In this document: in pieces, positions 26,564-34,917 of the stretch
Layout: every line of letters starts with the position of its first letter
Numbering within the stretch: the first letter of the stretch is position 1
Origin: Paeniglutamicibacter psychrophenolicus
GTDB lineage: Bacteria > Actinomycetota > Actinomycetes > Actinomycetales > Micrococcaceae
Length of the DNA: 64,000 bases
NCBI RefSeq assembly: GCF_017876575.1
Contig: NZ_JAGIOE010000001.1
Span: 1,240,001-1,304,000, forward strand
Reading direction: 5' to 3'
Translations under genes and position numbers: made by a program
The notes under the pieces: model-generated
Databases searched by the model: none
The model's input: only the letters and a program-made list of their open reading frames with translations
What the model was told of the DNA's origin: nothing

Positions 26564-27571
26564 ATGAGACATTCACGAAGCCCCAAGGTCCTCACGGGCC
26601 CCGAGGGGGAGCCGATACCTGTAGTGAGGCTCAAGCATCTGGGCCGCTGGGTGCTCGGTGCGTTGGCCGTGGCGGTGTTTGTGTGGTTCATGAACGCACT
26701 GATCGCTAACCCGAACATCAACTGGGGCAAGGTCGCCGAGTATTTGTTCTTCCCGAAGATCATTGACGGGATCTGGGTGACGCTAATGATTTCGGTACTC
26801 GCCACAGCCCTCGGCCTGATTCTCGGAGTGATGCTGGCCGTCATGCGTCTGGCACATAACCCGGTGCTGAATTGGTTTTCCACGCTCTACATCTGGTTCT
26901 TCCGTGGAACACCAGTGCTTGTCCAGCTCATTTTTTGGTACAACTTGGCTTTCTTGTTTCCGAATCTGGTTCTGAAGATCCCTTTCACGAACATCGGAAT
27001 GATGTGGGACACCAACACCGTGATGACCGGTTTCAACGCGGCGATGCTGGGCCTTGGTCTCAACATGGCCGCGTACTTCGCGGAAACAGTCCGTGCGGGA
27101 ATCCAAGCCGTTGACGAGGGGCAGTCCGAGGCTGCATACGCCCTGGGCATGACGCCAGGGAAACGAATGCGCAAGATCGTGCTTCCCCAAGCGTTGCGGA
27201 TCATCATTCCACCCACAGGCAATGAATTCATTTCCATGCTCAAGACGACGTCACTGGTATACGTTGTTGCCGGCAACGATCTCATGACCAATGCGAGCCA
27301 GATCTACAAGCAAAACAACCTGATCATGGAGCTGCTTATTGTGGCCTCACTTTGGTACATGCTGATGACCGCCATCGCAACGTTCTTCCAAGCCAAACTT
27401 GAAGCCAAGTTCGGTAGGGATGCTGTCCGGCTGGTTCGCCCGGCAGGACTGGCGCAACGTGCGTTGGACCAGAAAATGGCCAAGCTTGCGGACCCGACGG
27501 ATGGGGCTGAGGCATCGGCCCTTGAACCTGCATCCGGCGATGTTGCAACTGCTGGAAAGGAACTCTCGTGA
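26564..27571 (+). CDS. ABC importer permease (HisM/GlnP type)
   Basis: A 335-aa inner-membrane permease of the polar amino-acid importer family. About five helices; the cytoplasmic EAA coupling loop [20 protein letters not shown] followed by [14 protein letters not shown] is complete. The first ~40 residues and last ~50 residues are polar extensions. It starts 15 bases after the binding protein, and its stop overlaps the ATPase start (GTGA). It probably works as a homodimer, as no second permease gene is present. Confidence 0.92.
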   Translation: MRHSRSPKVLTGPEGEPIPVVRLKHLGRWVLGALAVAVFVWFMNALIANPNINWGKVAEYLFFPKIIDGIWVTLMISVLATALGLILGVMLAVMRLAHNPVLNWFSTLYIWFFRGTPVLVQLIFWYNLAFLFPNLVLKIPFTNIGMMWDTNTVMTGFNAAMLGLGLNMAAYFAETVRAGIQAVDEGQSEAAYALGMTPGKRMRKIVLPQALRIIIPPTGNEFISMLKTTSLVYVVAGNDLMTNASQIYKQNNLIMELLIVASLWYMLMTAIATFFQAKLEAKFGRDAVRLVRPAGLAQRALDQKMAKLADPTDGAEASALEPASGDVATAGKELS

Positions 27572-28338
27572 ACGAAGAACTCCATGTTGACGCACGGGGC
27601 ATCACAAAGTATTACGGCGATCATCAAGTCCTGTGCGGGGTGGACCTTACAGTGCGATCCGGTGAAGTCAGCTGCATCGTAGGTCCCTCGGGATCTGGAA
27701 AATCGACATTCCTGCGTTGCCTGAATTCCTTGGAAGCGTATGACGACGGCTCGCTCCGAGTGAATGGACAACACGTTGGATACGACCTGCGCGATGGGAA
27801 GTACCACGAGTGGAGAAGCAAGGACTTTGCTTCTTTCCGGTCACGTATCGGCATGGTTTTCCAACGGTTCAACCTGTTCGGACACCTGAATGCCGAAGAA
27901 AATGTTGCCTGCGCCTTGGTTGAAGTTCGAGGCATGAACAAAAGCGCGGCCAAGAGTCGTGCCATCAAGGAACTAACAAAAATGGGGCTTGCCGAACATG
28001 CGCACAAACGGCCACATCAGTTGTCTGGAGGGCAGCAGCAGCGCGTGGCCATTGCACGTGCGCTGGCGATGGACCCGGAGATCATGCTCTTTGACGAACC
28101 GACGTCGGCGTTGGACCCAGAACTGGTTGACGAAGTATTGGAAGCAATGAAAAGTCTGGCCCGCGAAGGTATGACCATGGTCGTTGTGACACATGAAATG
28201 GGCTTTGCCAGGGAGGTAGCAGACACCGTACATTTCTTTGATGCGGGTGTCGTTGTTGAATCGGGTAGGCCAGACGAGGTTCTGGGCAATCCGCAGATGG
28301 ATCGAACCAAAGCCTTCCTGGCCAAGGTTCTGTCCTAG
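27568..28338 (+). CDS. ABC importer ATPase (GlnQ/HisP type)
   Basis: A 256-aa ATP-binding subunit: Walker [10 protein letters not shown] (about residues 37-45), Q-loop [12 protein letters not shown], signature [15 protein letters not shown], Walker [16 protein letters not shown] and switch His in [13 protein letters not shown] start overlaps the permease stop and has GGAAAGGA before it. Closest in form to polar amino-acid importers. The terminator at 28365 closes the operon. Confidence 0.94.
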   Translation: MNEELHVDARGITKYYGDHQVLCGVDLTVRSGEVSCIVGPSGSGKSTFLRCLNSLEAYDDGSLRVNGQHVGYDLRDGKYHEWRSKDFASFRSRIGMVFQRFNLFGHLNAEENVACALVEVRGMNKSAAKSRAIKELTKMGLAEHAHKRPHQLSGGQQQRVAIARALAMDPEIMLFDEPTSALDPELVDEVLEAMKSLAREGMTMVVVTHEMGFAREVADTVHFFDAGVVVESGRPDEVLGNPQMDRTKAFLAKVLS

Positions 28339-28364
28339 GCCCAAACCGACCACTTCATTGGCGA

Positions 28365-28408
28365 AAAGGATGGCGGCAACCAAATTGAAGGGGTTGCCAC
28401 CATCCTTT
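28365..28408 (+). terminator. terminator of the amidohydrolase-ABC operon
   Basis: A 17-base-arm hairpin (28365-28381 / 28392-28408, one mismatch) followed by CCTTTATTTCC, 26 bases after the ATPase stop. Confidence 0.85.
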
Positions 28409-28574
28409 CCTTTATTTCCTCCCGGCTGCATGGTGCCTGCAGGCTCCGATACCGTAGGCGAGGGGCCGTAAATCGGTCGACGTCGGCTTCCGGCCCGAAT
28501 GATCTCTCGCTAATTGGGCCTGTTCCTGCATAAATGCCCCTCGCCATTGGGTCGAGATTCCCCCGTCGCTGTCG

Positions 28575-28703
28575 CCGACGACACCTACGTTCCGCAGTGC
28601 CACAAGGTCCGGCTCGGGACCATCAAGCCGTGCGAACTCTGGCTCATGCGCAGCGGGGTCCAGTGGGGCGGGGGAGCCTTCCGACAGGCAACGAAGGCGT
28701 CGT
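28575..28703 (+). repeat. 129-bp direct repeat, right copy
   Basis: Partner of 22720-22848 (127 of 129 identical, same strand). The two copies bracket the LysR-amidohydrolase-ABC cassette. The sequence immediately upstream (28409-28574) shows no resemblance to the DUF2695 gene. Confidence 0.95.
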
Positions 28704-28705
28704 AG
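28575..28705 (+). pseudogene. truncated copy of the DUF2695 gene 3' end
   Basis: Encodes the last 42 residues of the DUF2695 protein, from DDTYVPQCHKVRLG to the stop, differing by one residue (AKKAS becomes ATKAS) and ending in TAG rather than TGA. There is no homologous upstream part and no proper start, so it is a remnant or integration scar. It is the right-hand copy of the direct repeat. Confidence 0.85.
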
Positions 28706-28711
28706 CCGGGG

Positions 28712-29197
28712 CTATTGGTTGGCGCCGGCCAAGGAGCCCGTGATCTTGGGGCTCTCGGGATCGGTGACCAGGCAATGCACGAGCCTGTCGCCGTCGGCCC
28801 AACTGCTCTTGGTGGGCTGCATCGAGGTGTAGTCCAGGCTGGATTCCTCGTACGAGCGCCCCACAAATGTCCTGAATGCGGGGTCGCACTGGTCAAACGT
28901 CAGCTCGTCCATGGCTTCCTGCGTCTCGGGGAAGTCTGCTGTTTGGATACTGAATTCGTGGAAGACCTCAAGCTCGTGCGGTTCCGAACAGGGAACAACC
29001 GGAACGCGGTCGACGTCGCCTTCGCCGGGATCGTTGATGCAGTCGCCGACCCGGATGGAAAAGGCATCGGCATTGGCCTTCTTGTCGATGGCCCCGCTCT
29101 CGTCGCGCGGGGCTTCGCTGGCACCAATCAGTGCACAGCCACTGAGCGCGAGCGCGCCGGCAACGAACAAGATGGCCGTCTTCGTCGATCGAATCAT
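28712..29197 (-). CDS. septum-formation-family lipoprotein
   Basis: A 161-aa exported lipoprotein: lipobox LALSGC with Cys21, then an acidic linker and a domain with AFSIRVGDCIND and VPVVPCSEPHELEVF, the pattern of the actinobacterial septum-formation family (PF13845-like). The paired cysteines probably form a disulfide outside the cell. ATG 29197 was chosen because AGGGGGA lies eight bases upstream and it puts the lipobox correctly; the open frame continues further. The stop is just beyond the right repeat of the island. Confidence 0.8.
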   Translation of the reverse strand: MIRSTKTAILFVAGALALSGCALIGASEAPRDESGAIDKKANADAFSIRVGDCINDPGEGDVDRVPVVPCSEPHELEVFHEFSIQTADFPETQEAMDELTFDQCDPAFRTFVGRSYEESSLDYTSMQPTKSSWADGDRLVHCLVTDPESPKITGSLAGANQ

Positions 29198-29341
29198 TGC
29201 TGCGTCCCCCTGCATGCGAGTGATGTTTGGAATCATCGTAACCGTCGCCTGCAAGTGGGCTGACAATGAGCCGTGCGTGTCGCGAATGCCCCCGGCCTAA
29301 AGTCTCTGTTTGTTGAGGGAATACGGTGATGGACTGGGCAC

Positions 29342-29986
29342 ATGGCACAGGATTCGCGGGCCGAGAGCGTTGGAGCCGCGTTGCAAAGCAGGCTCACCGT
29401 TGGTTCGTTGGTTGTCCTCGTCCTGGCCGGTGGATTTCACCTTGGCCGCGGCGCGCCCATCGACGGGGTCACGTACCTGGCGCTCGCCGGCATCATCTTC
29501 TTTTCCGAGCGTCGTGGGAGCAAGGAACCCGACCGGGCCGGGCTTCGGCGGCGGCGGCCGGCGTTGACGGCGAAAGGCCCATGGCTCTGGGCGGCGGTGG
29601 TGTTACTGGGCACGGCCTTGGCCATGGTGCCGATGGGCAATGGGCTGGCAGCAGCGCTGCTGGCACTGGGTGCGGTGATGGTGTTGCTTGGGTGGCGGCA
29701 ACCGGCGCTCCGGTCGGAGCAGGACCACGCCCACCGAAAGGCGGTGCGGCGGACCTCCCTGGCCTGGTCGCTGGTCATCCTGTACCTGTGCGCCTGGGAG
29801 CTGGGAATGTTCTTCAGCGACCACTACCATCCGCAGGGGGCCAGCACGTATCCGCCGCTGACCGACCTGGTGGAGCCGGCCTTCCAGCAGCCGTTCACCC
29901 GCTGGCTGGCGACGGTGATCTGGCTGGGGGCCTCTGCGCTGGTGCTGCGTGCGCGCCGCGGCAGGGAAACGGAGGGCAAGCCATGA
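29342..29986 (+). CDS. membrane protein of unknown function
   Basis: A 214-aa protein with about five hydrophobic helices (roughly residues 20-35, 42-55, 82-97, 101-115 and 140-157, plus one near the C-terminus) and basic loops rich in Arg. No family was recognised. Its stop overlaps the start of the DUF6186-like gene (ATGA), so the two are co-translated and probably form one membrane unit. The Shine-Dalgarno is poor. Confidence 0.6.
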   Translation: MAQDSRAESVGAALQSRLTVGSLVVLVLAGGFHLGRGAPIDGVTYLALAGIIFFSERRGSKEPDRAGLRRRRPALTAKGPWLWAAVVLLGTALAMVPMGNGLAAALLALGAVMVLLGWRQPALRSEQDHAHRKAVRRTSLAWSLVILYLCAWELGMFFSDHYHPQGASTYPPLTDLVEPAFQQPFTRWLATVIWLGASALVLRARRGRETEGKP

Positions 29987-30183
29987 CCCGAGACATCGCA
30001 ATCACCGGGTACCTGCTCGTTCCGGTGCTGGGCCTGGTGCTCTTCCTACTGCCGCGGCGGTGGCCCGATTTGTGGGTTCCGCTCTCGGAAATCACGGGGA
30101 TGCTGTGGGAGAACCGGGCCGCCCGGCTGACGCTGGTGCTGTTCTGCTGGTGGTTCGGCTGGCACTTCCTGATGGACGGATAG
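29983..30183 (+). CDS. small two-helix membrane protein (DUF6186-like)
   Basis: A 66-aa protein with two hydrophobic helices (about residues 6-23 and 46-63), separated by RRWPDLWVPLSEITG and a short amphipathic stretch. Translation is coupled to the upstream membrane protein by ATGA. It resembles actinobacterial DUF6186 proteins. Function unknown. Confidence 0.65.
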   Translation: MTRDIAITGYLLVPVLGLVLFLLPRRWPDLWVPLSEITGMLWENRAARLTLVLFCWWFGWHFLMDG

Positions 30184-30209
30184 GCCCCCTCGGCGGGGGC
30201 CGGCACCGG

Positions 30210-30647
30210 TTAGCCCTCGTCGGGCTGCTTGATCTTCAGGTGCTCGCCCGGGATGCGGTCGCGGTCGTAGGTGATCTCCGAGTAGCCGTGCGGGGCGGGT
30301 GTTCCGTCCGGGCCCATGTTCACGAACACGATCTTCTCGATGGTCAGGATGGACTGGCGGGTGATCATGTTGCGGACCTCGGCGCGCATGGTCAGCGAGG
30401 TGCGTCCGAAGTGGGTGGCGGTCAGGCCCATCTCGATGAGGTCGCCCTGTTGGGCCGAGGAGACGAAGTTGATTTCCGACATGTACTTGGTGACGGCAAA
30501 GCCGTTGCCCAGCTGGACGATCGCGTAGATCGCCGCTTCCTCGTCGATCCAGCGCAGCAGGCTGCCTCCGAAGAGTGTGCCGTTGGCGTTGAGGTCTTCG
30601 GGACGGACCCATTTGCGGGTGTGGAATGTAATGTCGCCTTCGTTCAT
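30210..30647 (-). CDS. acyl-CoA thioesterase (hotdog fold)
   Basis: A 145-aa hotdog-fold protein of the YciA/acyl-CoA hydrolase type. LNANGTLFGGSLLRWIDEEAA at residues 19-39 carries the conserved Asn, Gly-Gly and catalytic Asp; INFVSSAQQGDLIEM follows. These enzymes release CoA from acyl-CoA and set free fatty acid or CoA levels. ATG at 30647. Stands alone. It is downstream of, and on the same strand as, the MarR gene but 87 bases away. Confidence 0.87.
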   Translation of the reverse strand: MNEGDITFHTRKWVRPEDLNANGTLFGGSLLRWIDEEAAIYAIVQLGNGFAVTKYMSEINFVSSAQQGDLIEMGLTATHFGRTSLTMRAEVRNMITRQSILTIEKIVFVNMGPDGTPAPHGYSEITYDRDRIPGEHLKIKQPDEG

Positions 30648-30734
30648 GGAACGAGTCTATGGCGTGGGTGCCTCGCGGAACGTCCACGGTGACCGGCACC
30701 ATGCCTACTGTGTCCGCAATCTCCCAGGGGAAGA

Positions 30735-31250
30735 CTACCCGAGGTGGTCCATGGCCTCGCAGGGATTCGCGCCCGGCTGCGCGCGATGGATGGCCATGGA
30801 CAGCTTGGAGACCAGACCGGCAAGCTGGGCGCTCTCCGTGGCTTCGAGTCCGGCAAGCAGGGTCTGCTCCGCGGCGGCGACGCGCGTCTCGAGCCGGGAC
30901 AGCAGCTCGGTCCCCTGCTGGGTGGCAACGATCTTCCGGGCCCGGCGATCCGTGGGGGCGGGCACGCGTTCGACCAGCCCGGCCTCGACCAGATCGTCGA
31001 TGAGGTAGGTCAGCACCGTGCGGTCGATGCCCAGATGCGCGCCCAGGGCCTGCTGGTTGGCCGGATCGTGGTGGACGACGGTGGAGAGCATCTGGTAGCC
31101 GCGCACCGAGCAGGGCATTTCCTCGACGGCCTGCGCGAAGTGGGTCTGGTGGCCGCGCAGGATCATGCCGAGGTGCCAAGCGAGATCGCCCGGGATGAAT
31201 CCCGGCAGCGGCTTGTCCAGCGAAAGGGGTGCGTGCTCAGTGGTGGCCAT
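30735..31250 (-). CDS. MarR-family regulator of the reductase/LLM operon
   Basis: A 171-aa MarR regulator: recognition region NQQALGAHLGIDRTVLTYLID and wing APTDRRARKIV. ATG 31250 chosen; 31259 is an in-frame alternative. Divergent from the NAD(P)-binding reductase / flavin oxidoreductase operon at 31343. The 31251-31342 spacer holds a strong promoter with a 13-bp palindrome, the likely binding site. An oxidative or electrophile signal is plausible for this gene set, but the ligand is unknown. Confidence 0.85.
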   Translation of the reverse strand: MATTEHAPLSLDKPLPGFIPGDLAWHLGMILRGHQTHFAQAVEEMPCSVRGYQMLSTVVHHDPANQQALGAHLGIDRTVLTYLIDDLVEAGLVERVPAPTDRRARKIVATQQGTELLSRLETRVAAAEQTLLAGLEATESAQLAGLVSKLSMAIHRAQPGANPCEAMDHLG

Positions 31251-31278
31251 GGCATCCATCATACCCGACGATATGGAG

Positions 31279-31307
31279 TTGCACAGATGATCTGTTGGTA
31301 ATATAGT
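31279..31307 (+). promoter_or_regulatory. promoter of the reductase/LLM operon
   Basis: -35 TTGCAC (31279-31284), 17-bp spacer, -10 TATAGT (31302-31307); AGAGAAGGG ribosome-binding site ahead of the ATG at 31343. Confidence 0.65.
31283..31295. promoter_or_regulatory. candidate MarR operator inside the promoter
   Basis: Perfect palindrome ACAGAT-G-ATCTGT lying within the -35/-10 spacer and overlapping the -35, a position where bound repressor would block RNA polymerase. A looser inverted repeat (GTTG...CAAC) surrounds it. Confidence 0.6.
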
Positions 31308-31342
31308 CTGTGTAACAACATATATTTTGGAGAGAAGGGCAG

Positions 31343-32014
31343 ATGGACATCGGCGCACAAGAGCACACCGCTTCCCGCGGCACCATTGGCATCCTGGGTG
31401 CGGGCCGCGTGGGCACGGCCATTGCCCGCCTGGCGGTTGCCGCCGGGTACCGCGTGAAGATCGCCACCTCCAAGCCGGCGGCCGAGAACGCCTTGATCAT
31501 CGAGATCGTGACCCCCGGGGCCGAGGCCGTCGATGCGGCCGAGGCTGCCGGCTCCGACCTAGTGGTCGTGGCAGTTCCGCTGCACAAGTACAAGTCCGTC
31601 AACGCCGATGCGCTCGCCGGCGCGGTCGTGGTTGACGCCATGAACTACTGGTCCGTCACCGACGGGGACATTGCCGACTTCGAGGTCGATGACCGTTCCT
31701 CCTCCGAGGTCGTCGCGGCCCATCTGTCGGCCTCGCGGGTCGTGAAGTCCTTCAACCACATCGGCTACCACGAGATGGAACCGGACTCCGCGGCGCCCGG
31801 CACCGCCGACCGCCGTGCCTTGGCCATTGCCTCCAACGACGCGGCAGCCAAGGAACAAGTTGCCGCATTCATCGATGCGCTGGGCTTCGACGTCGTGGAC
31901 GCCGGGGAACTGGCGTCGGGCAAGGCCTACGAGCCCGGGACCGACGTCTTCAACGGCCGCTTCAATGCCAATGAACTTTCGATGAAGCTGCGCCCCAGCC
32001 TCGTCACCGCCTAA
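31343..32014 (+). CDS. NADPH-dependent F420 reductase-like NAD(P)-binding protein
   Basis: A 223-aa Rossmann-fold protein with ILGAGRVGTAIARLAVAAGY (GxGxxG at about residues 18-23), resembling NADP oxidoreductase / F420:NADPH reductases and related prephenate-dehydrogenase-like folds. VVKSFNHIGYHEM is typical of the F420-reductase group. It may supply reduced cofactor to the neighbouring luciferase-like monooxygenase 39 bases downstream. Whether it uses F420 is not shown by the sequence. Confidence 0.8.
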   Translation: MDIGAQEHTASRGTIGILGAGRVGTAIARLAVAAGYRVKIATSKPAAENALIIEIVTPGAEAVDAAEAAGSDLVVVAVPLHKYKSVNADALAGAVVVDAMNYWSVTDGDIADFEVDDRSSSEVVAAHLSASRVVKSFNHIGYHEMEPDSAAPGTADRRALAIASNDAAAKEQVAAFIDALGFDVVDAGELASGKAYEPGTDVFNGRFNANELSMKLRPSLVTA

Positions 32015-32053
32015 CACGCTCCCCGCAACCTTCAACGAAAGAGACGAACCCAC

Positions 32054-33097
32054 ATGGAAATCGGCGCCTACAGCTTTGGCGATACCCAGCGCAACACCGA
32101 CGGAACCCTGCGTTCCACGACCGAGGCCATTGCGAACCTCTTCGAAGCGATCAAGCACGCCGATGCGCAGGGCCTGGACTACTTCGGGGTCGGCGAGCAC
32201 CACACCGCCACGATGCCCGCGTCCTCGCCCGGTGCCATGATCGCAGCCGCGGCGGCAGCCACCGGGCAGATCACCCTGGGCAGCGCCGCGAGCATCATCG
32301 GCACCGACGACCCGGTGCGCATCTTCCAGCAATTCGCCATCGCCGATGCGATTTCCGGCGGCGGGCGCGTGGAAATCACCGCCGGGCGCGGCTCCTCCGT
32401 GGAGACCTTCCCGCTCTTCGGACACAGCCTGGAGGAATATGACGAGCTCTACGCCGAAAAGCTCGACCTGCTCATGACCATCAACAACGCGACCACCGAG
32501 AACGTCACCTGGTCCGGCACCGTGCGCCCGGCGCTCGACAACCTGGCCGTGGTGCCGCGCCCGGCCTCCGGCAAGCTGCCGATCTGGCTGGCCACCGGCG
32601 GCAACGCCAGCTCCTCGGCCCGTGCCGGGCAGCTTGGCCTGCCGGTCTCCTACGGCATCATCGGCGGGGCCCCGCACCGCTTTGCCCCGCTGGCCGAGCT
32701 TTACCGCCGCTCCGGCGCGGCCGCGGGCCACGCACCCGAGACCCTGAAGGTCTCCGTCGGCGCGCTGGGCTTCGTGGCGCCGACCAAGAAGGAGGCGCTG
32801 GAGCGCTTCTACCCCGGCTGGCACAACCTCAACGTGGAAATGGGGCAGCTGCGCGGCTGGCCGGCGCCGGACAAGCGGGCCTATCTGGCGCAGGCCGACG
32901 CCCCGGGTGCCTACTACGTCGGTGCCCCGGACGAGGTCGCCGAGCGCATCGCCCACCTGCACGGGCACCTGGGCCACATGCGCCACTTCCTGCAGATGGA
33001 CCTGGGCGGCATCCCGCAGGAACACCTGCTCGAATCGATCACGCTGCTGGCCACCGAGGTCAAGCCGCGCGTGGCGCGATTGCTCGCCCAGAAGTAG
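32054..33097 (+). CDS. LLM-class flavin-dependent oxidoreductase
   Basis: A 347-aa bacterial-luciferase-like TIM-barrel protein. GVGEHHTATMPASSPG (about residues 45-60), ITLGSAASIIGTDDPVRIFQQFA and VEITAGRGSS are family landmarks. Members use FMNH2 or F420H2 to oxidise or reduce small molecules. Paired with a Rossmann reductase in one MarR-controlled operon. GAAAGAGACG precedes the ATG. A perfect hairpin follows at 33108. Confidence 0.88.
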   Translation: MEIGAYSFGDTQRNTDGTLRSTTEAIANLFEAIKHADAQGLDYFGVGEHHTATMPASSPGAMIAAAAAATGQITLGSAASIIGTDDPVRIFQQFAIADAISGGGRVEITAGRGSSVETFPLFGHSLEEYDELYAEKLDLLMTINNATTENVTWSGTVRPALDNLAVVPRPASGKLPIWLATGGNASSSARAGQLGLPVSYGIIGGAPHRFAPLAELYRRSGAAAGHAPETLKVSVGALGFVAPTKKEALERFYPGWHNLNVEMGQLRGWPAPDKRAYLAQADAPGAYYVGAPDEVAERIAHLHGHLGHMRHFLQMDLGGIPQEHLLESITLLATEVKPRVARLLAQK

Positions 33098-33107
33098 CAG
33101 CAACTCC

Positions 33108-33138
33108 ACGTGCGGGACCGGGCTCCGGTCCCGCACGT
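33108..33138 (+). terminator. terminator of the reductase/LLM operon
   Basis: Perfect 14-bp stem (33108-33121 / 33125-33138) with a GCT loop, 10 bases after the LLM stop. Confidence 0.8.
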
Positions 33139-33604
33139 CGTGGTGCCCGGGGCCTTGGTCCGGGTTTCTCCCGGTTCGGCCCCGTGGCACCCGGCTGGGT
33201 GGACCCGGCCGGGTTGGCCCAGTTGAGGGTAGAACCGGGTGCCGGTCTTTGCTTGGATGGATACGTGGTCACACACCAGCAGGCAAACGCATCTCGCGGA
33301 CGCCTGGGCAGATCTTGGGGGATAGCCTGCCCGCTCGCGGAGACGCGGTCTTGCCCTTCGTATCGAGGCAGGCGCTTGCCCGTTGGGAAAAAGACCACCT
33401 GCGCATGGGCGTAGGCGCCAGGGCGCATCGAAACCCCGGCCCCGGGTGACTGGTGCCGGGGAAGGCCCGGGCTCATCCCCGGGTGGACATCGATGCGGCC
33501 TGTTGCCGATGACGACCAACGCCGCGGCCGGCGCGGGGTGCCGGGCTACTTGGGGGTAGCGGGCACCCCGCGTTCCGGAAACTGCATGCGACGCCGACCG
33601 GAGA
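33139..33604. other. non-coding gap, nothing assigned
   Basis: About 465 bases between the LLM terminator and the stop of the next minus-strand gene. Short frames exist on both strands, but none shows a convincing start, ribosome-binding site or protein-like composition. Several GC-rich inverted stretches could fold, e.g. CCCGGGCTCATCCCCGGG near 33466. No known riboswitch or RNA was recognised. Confidence 0.4.
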
Positions 33605-34501
33605 CTAGGTTCTGCGCCGCAGGTGCACGGCCGCCTCGGCGGTCTGCTCCAGGGTGAGCCCGTCTCCCGGATCGACCATCGCCAGGAAGAGCGACAGCGC
33701 GGCGGTCCCCAGCAGTGACGTCCGTTGTTCGTGGTTGAGCAACGGCTCATCCACGCCCGAGATCAGGCGCAGACCCAGGCCCTCCGCCATGGCCTGCAGC
33801 AGGATCGAGAATTCCTCCATGCCCACCCCGGGCCGGAACTCGAACCCGTAGTGCTCGAAGACGCCGGTATACAGCGACATCCACACCTTTGAGAGGTTCT
33901 TGTACATGCGCGCCAGCGCCTGCGCTGAGGCCGAATCGGCCTGTGCCGTGGCCACGGCCAGCAACTGGAACCGGTAGGCGGGCAACTCGAGCACGAGTTT
34001 GAGATCCTCGTAGGCGATGCGGTGGACGGCCGCGGCGAAATCCTCGCCCGCCGTCAACAGCTCCCTCCCATGCCGCGACAGTGCGATCTGCAGGCTCCAG
34101 TGCTTGTCGGCCAGGGCGTAGGACACGAAGTCAGCCAAGAAATCGCCGTGGGTGCTCCAGCGGTGGCGCATCATGTTCTCGCTGAGGGGGAAATCGTCGC
34201 CGCAATTGCTCCGGGCCTTGGCCAGGACCTTCCGGCGGGAGAGATATGACATCACCGGACGCGCGTCTTCCTCATCGTTGTCCAGAAGCTGCTCGGAGAA
34301 CGCCGGGGTGAACAACTCAGTGGTCAGGCCCAGGGCTGCGTCAAGAAAGGCGCGGGTCTCGCGGCCGTTGGCCAGGCGCCTGCGAGTCTGTGCGCTGCGT
34401 CCGGAGATGTTCGTGACGATCTTGGCGTCGTAAAGATCCAGGCCTGCTCCCAAGTGGACCTCGGCGGGCAGGTTCAGCGGTTCTTGTTGCTGTGGACTCA
34501 T
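33605..34501 (-). CDS. protein of unknown function, possibly TetR-like
   Basis: A 298-aa, mostly helical, soluble protein. No definite family was recognised. Helix-rich segments (LLAVATAQADSASAQALARMYK; SILLQAMAEGLGLRLISG) resemble the ligand-binding half of TetR-like regulators. A possible DNA-binding region is MSYLSRRKVLAKARSN to about residue 120, though it lacks a clear HTH signature. The ATG at 34501 lies five bases after GGGGGAGG; another ATG is one codon earlier. Confidence 0.6.
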   Translation of the reverse strand: MSPQQQEPLNLPAEVHLGAGLDLYDAKIVTNISGRSAQTRRRLANGRETRAFLDAALGLTTELFTPAFSEQLLDNDEEDARPVMSYLSRRKVLAKARSNCGDDFPLSENMMRHRWSTHGDFLADFVSYALADKHWSLQIALSRHGRELLTAGEDFAAAVHRIAYEDLKLVLELPAYRFQLLAVATAQADSASAQALARMYKNLSKVWMSLYTGVFEHYGFEFRPGVGMEEFSILLQAMAEGLGLRLISGVDEPLLNHEQRTSLLGTAALSLFLAMVDPGDGLTLEQTAEAAVHLRRRT

Positions 34502-34865
34502 CATCGCCTCCCCCGTAAGGCTCTAAAAGTTCAGGACATGCCTGCCCCCAACGTACCCCACCGATGCCCGCCCGGTGCAGGTGCGGTTCCATAACGATAT
34601 GGGCCCTGAGCGATTCCGCGGGGCCGGCGGTCAGTTTGCCGGGCGCGGAATGCAGGGCCGGATGCGGCAAAAGCTCTCCGGGCCGGCGGGGGAGTGGGCC
34701 GGCGCTTTTTGGCCGACGGGCTTCCCCGCGCCGAACTGGAGCTGGCCAAATCGCTGGGAACGGCGACCGGAGTCATCATCGCGGTGTAGCGGCCGGCATG
34801 CCAGGAATTCGAGGAAACCGCAGAACCCGGGGGCAGCGCGTTTCTTGTGGGGTAGAGGTTAAATG
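34502..34865. other. non-coding gap with possible coding remnant
   Basis: About 360 bases upstream of the 34501 gene. One plus-strand frame ending in TAG at 34788 reads ...RRFLADGLPRAELELAKSLG..., which has protein-like composition but no start in the right place; it may be a decayed gene end. Nothing else is supported. Confidence 0.3.
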
Positions 34866-34903
34866 CGGGTGGTGCCGCCCAGGAATACGGACGGCACCAC
34901 CCG
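34866..34903 (-). terminator. terminator of the YceI gene
   Basis: 12-bp perfect stem (34866-34877 / 34892-34903) immediately downstream of the YceI stop on the minus strand. Confidence 0.7.
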
Positions 34904-34917
34904 AGGGCAGAAGATTG

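Larger units (their letters stand above)
22849..28574. mobile_element. putative acquired catabolic island bounded by direct repeats
   Basis: Segment of about 5.7 kb between two copies of the DUF2695 3' end. It contains LysR, amidohydrolase, and an ABC importer (binding protein, permease, ATPase). Codon third positions and intergenic parts are visibly richer in A/T than the flanks. No integrase, transposase or terminal inverted repeat was found, so excision or transfer machinery would have to act in trans, or the event was homologous. The boundaries are inferred from the repeat only. Confidence 0.55.

Noticed and set aside
33139-33604. GC-rich folded stretches considered as a riboswitch
   Set aside because: No known riboswitch core was recognised and no gene follows on the same strand.
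34640-34788. Frame encoding RRFLADGLPRAELELAKSLG
   Set aside because: No start codon or ribosome-binding site and nothing recognisable upstream; kept only as a possible remnant.
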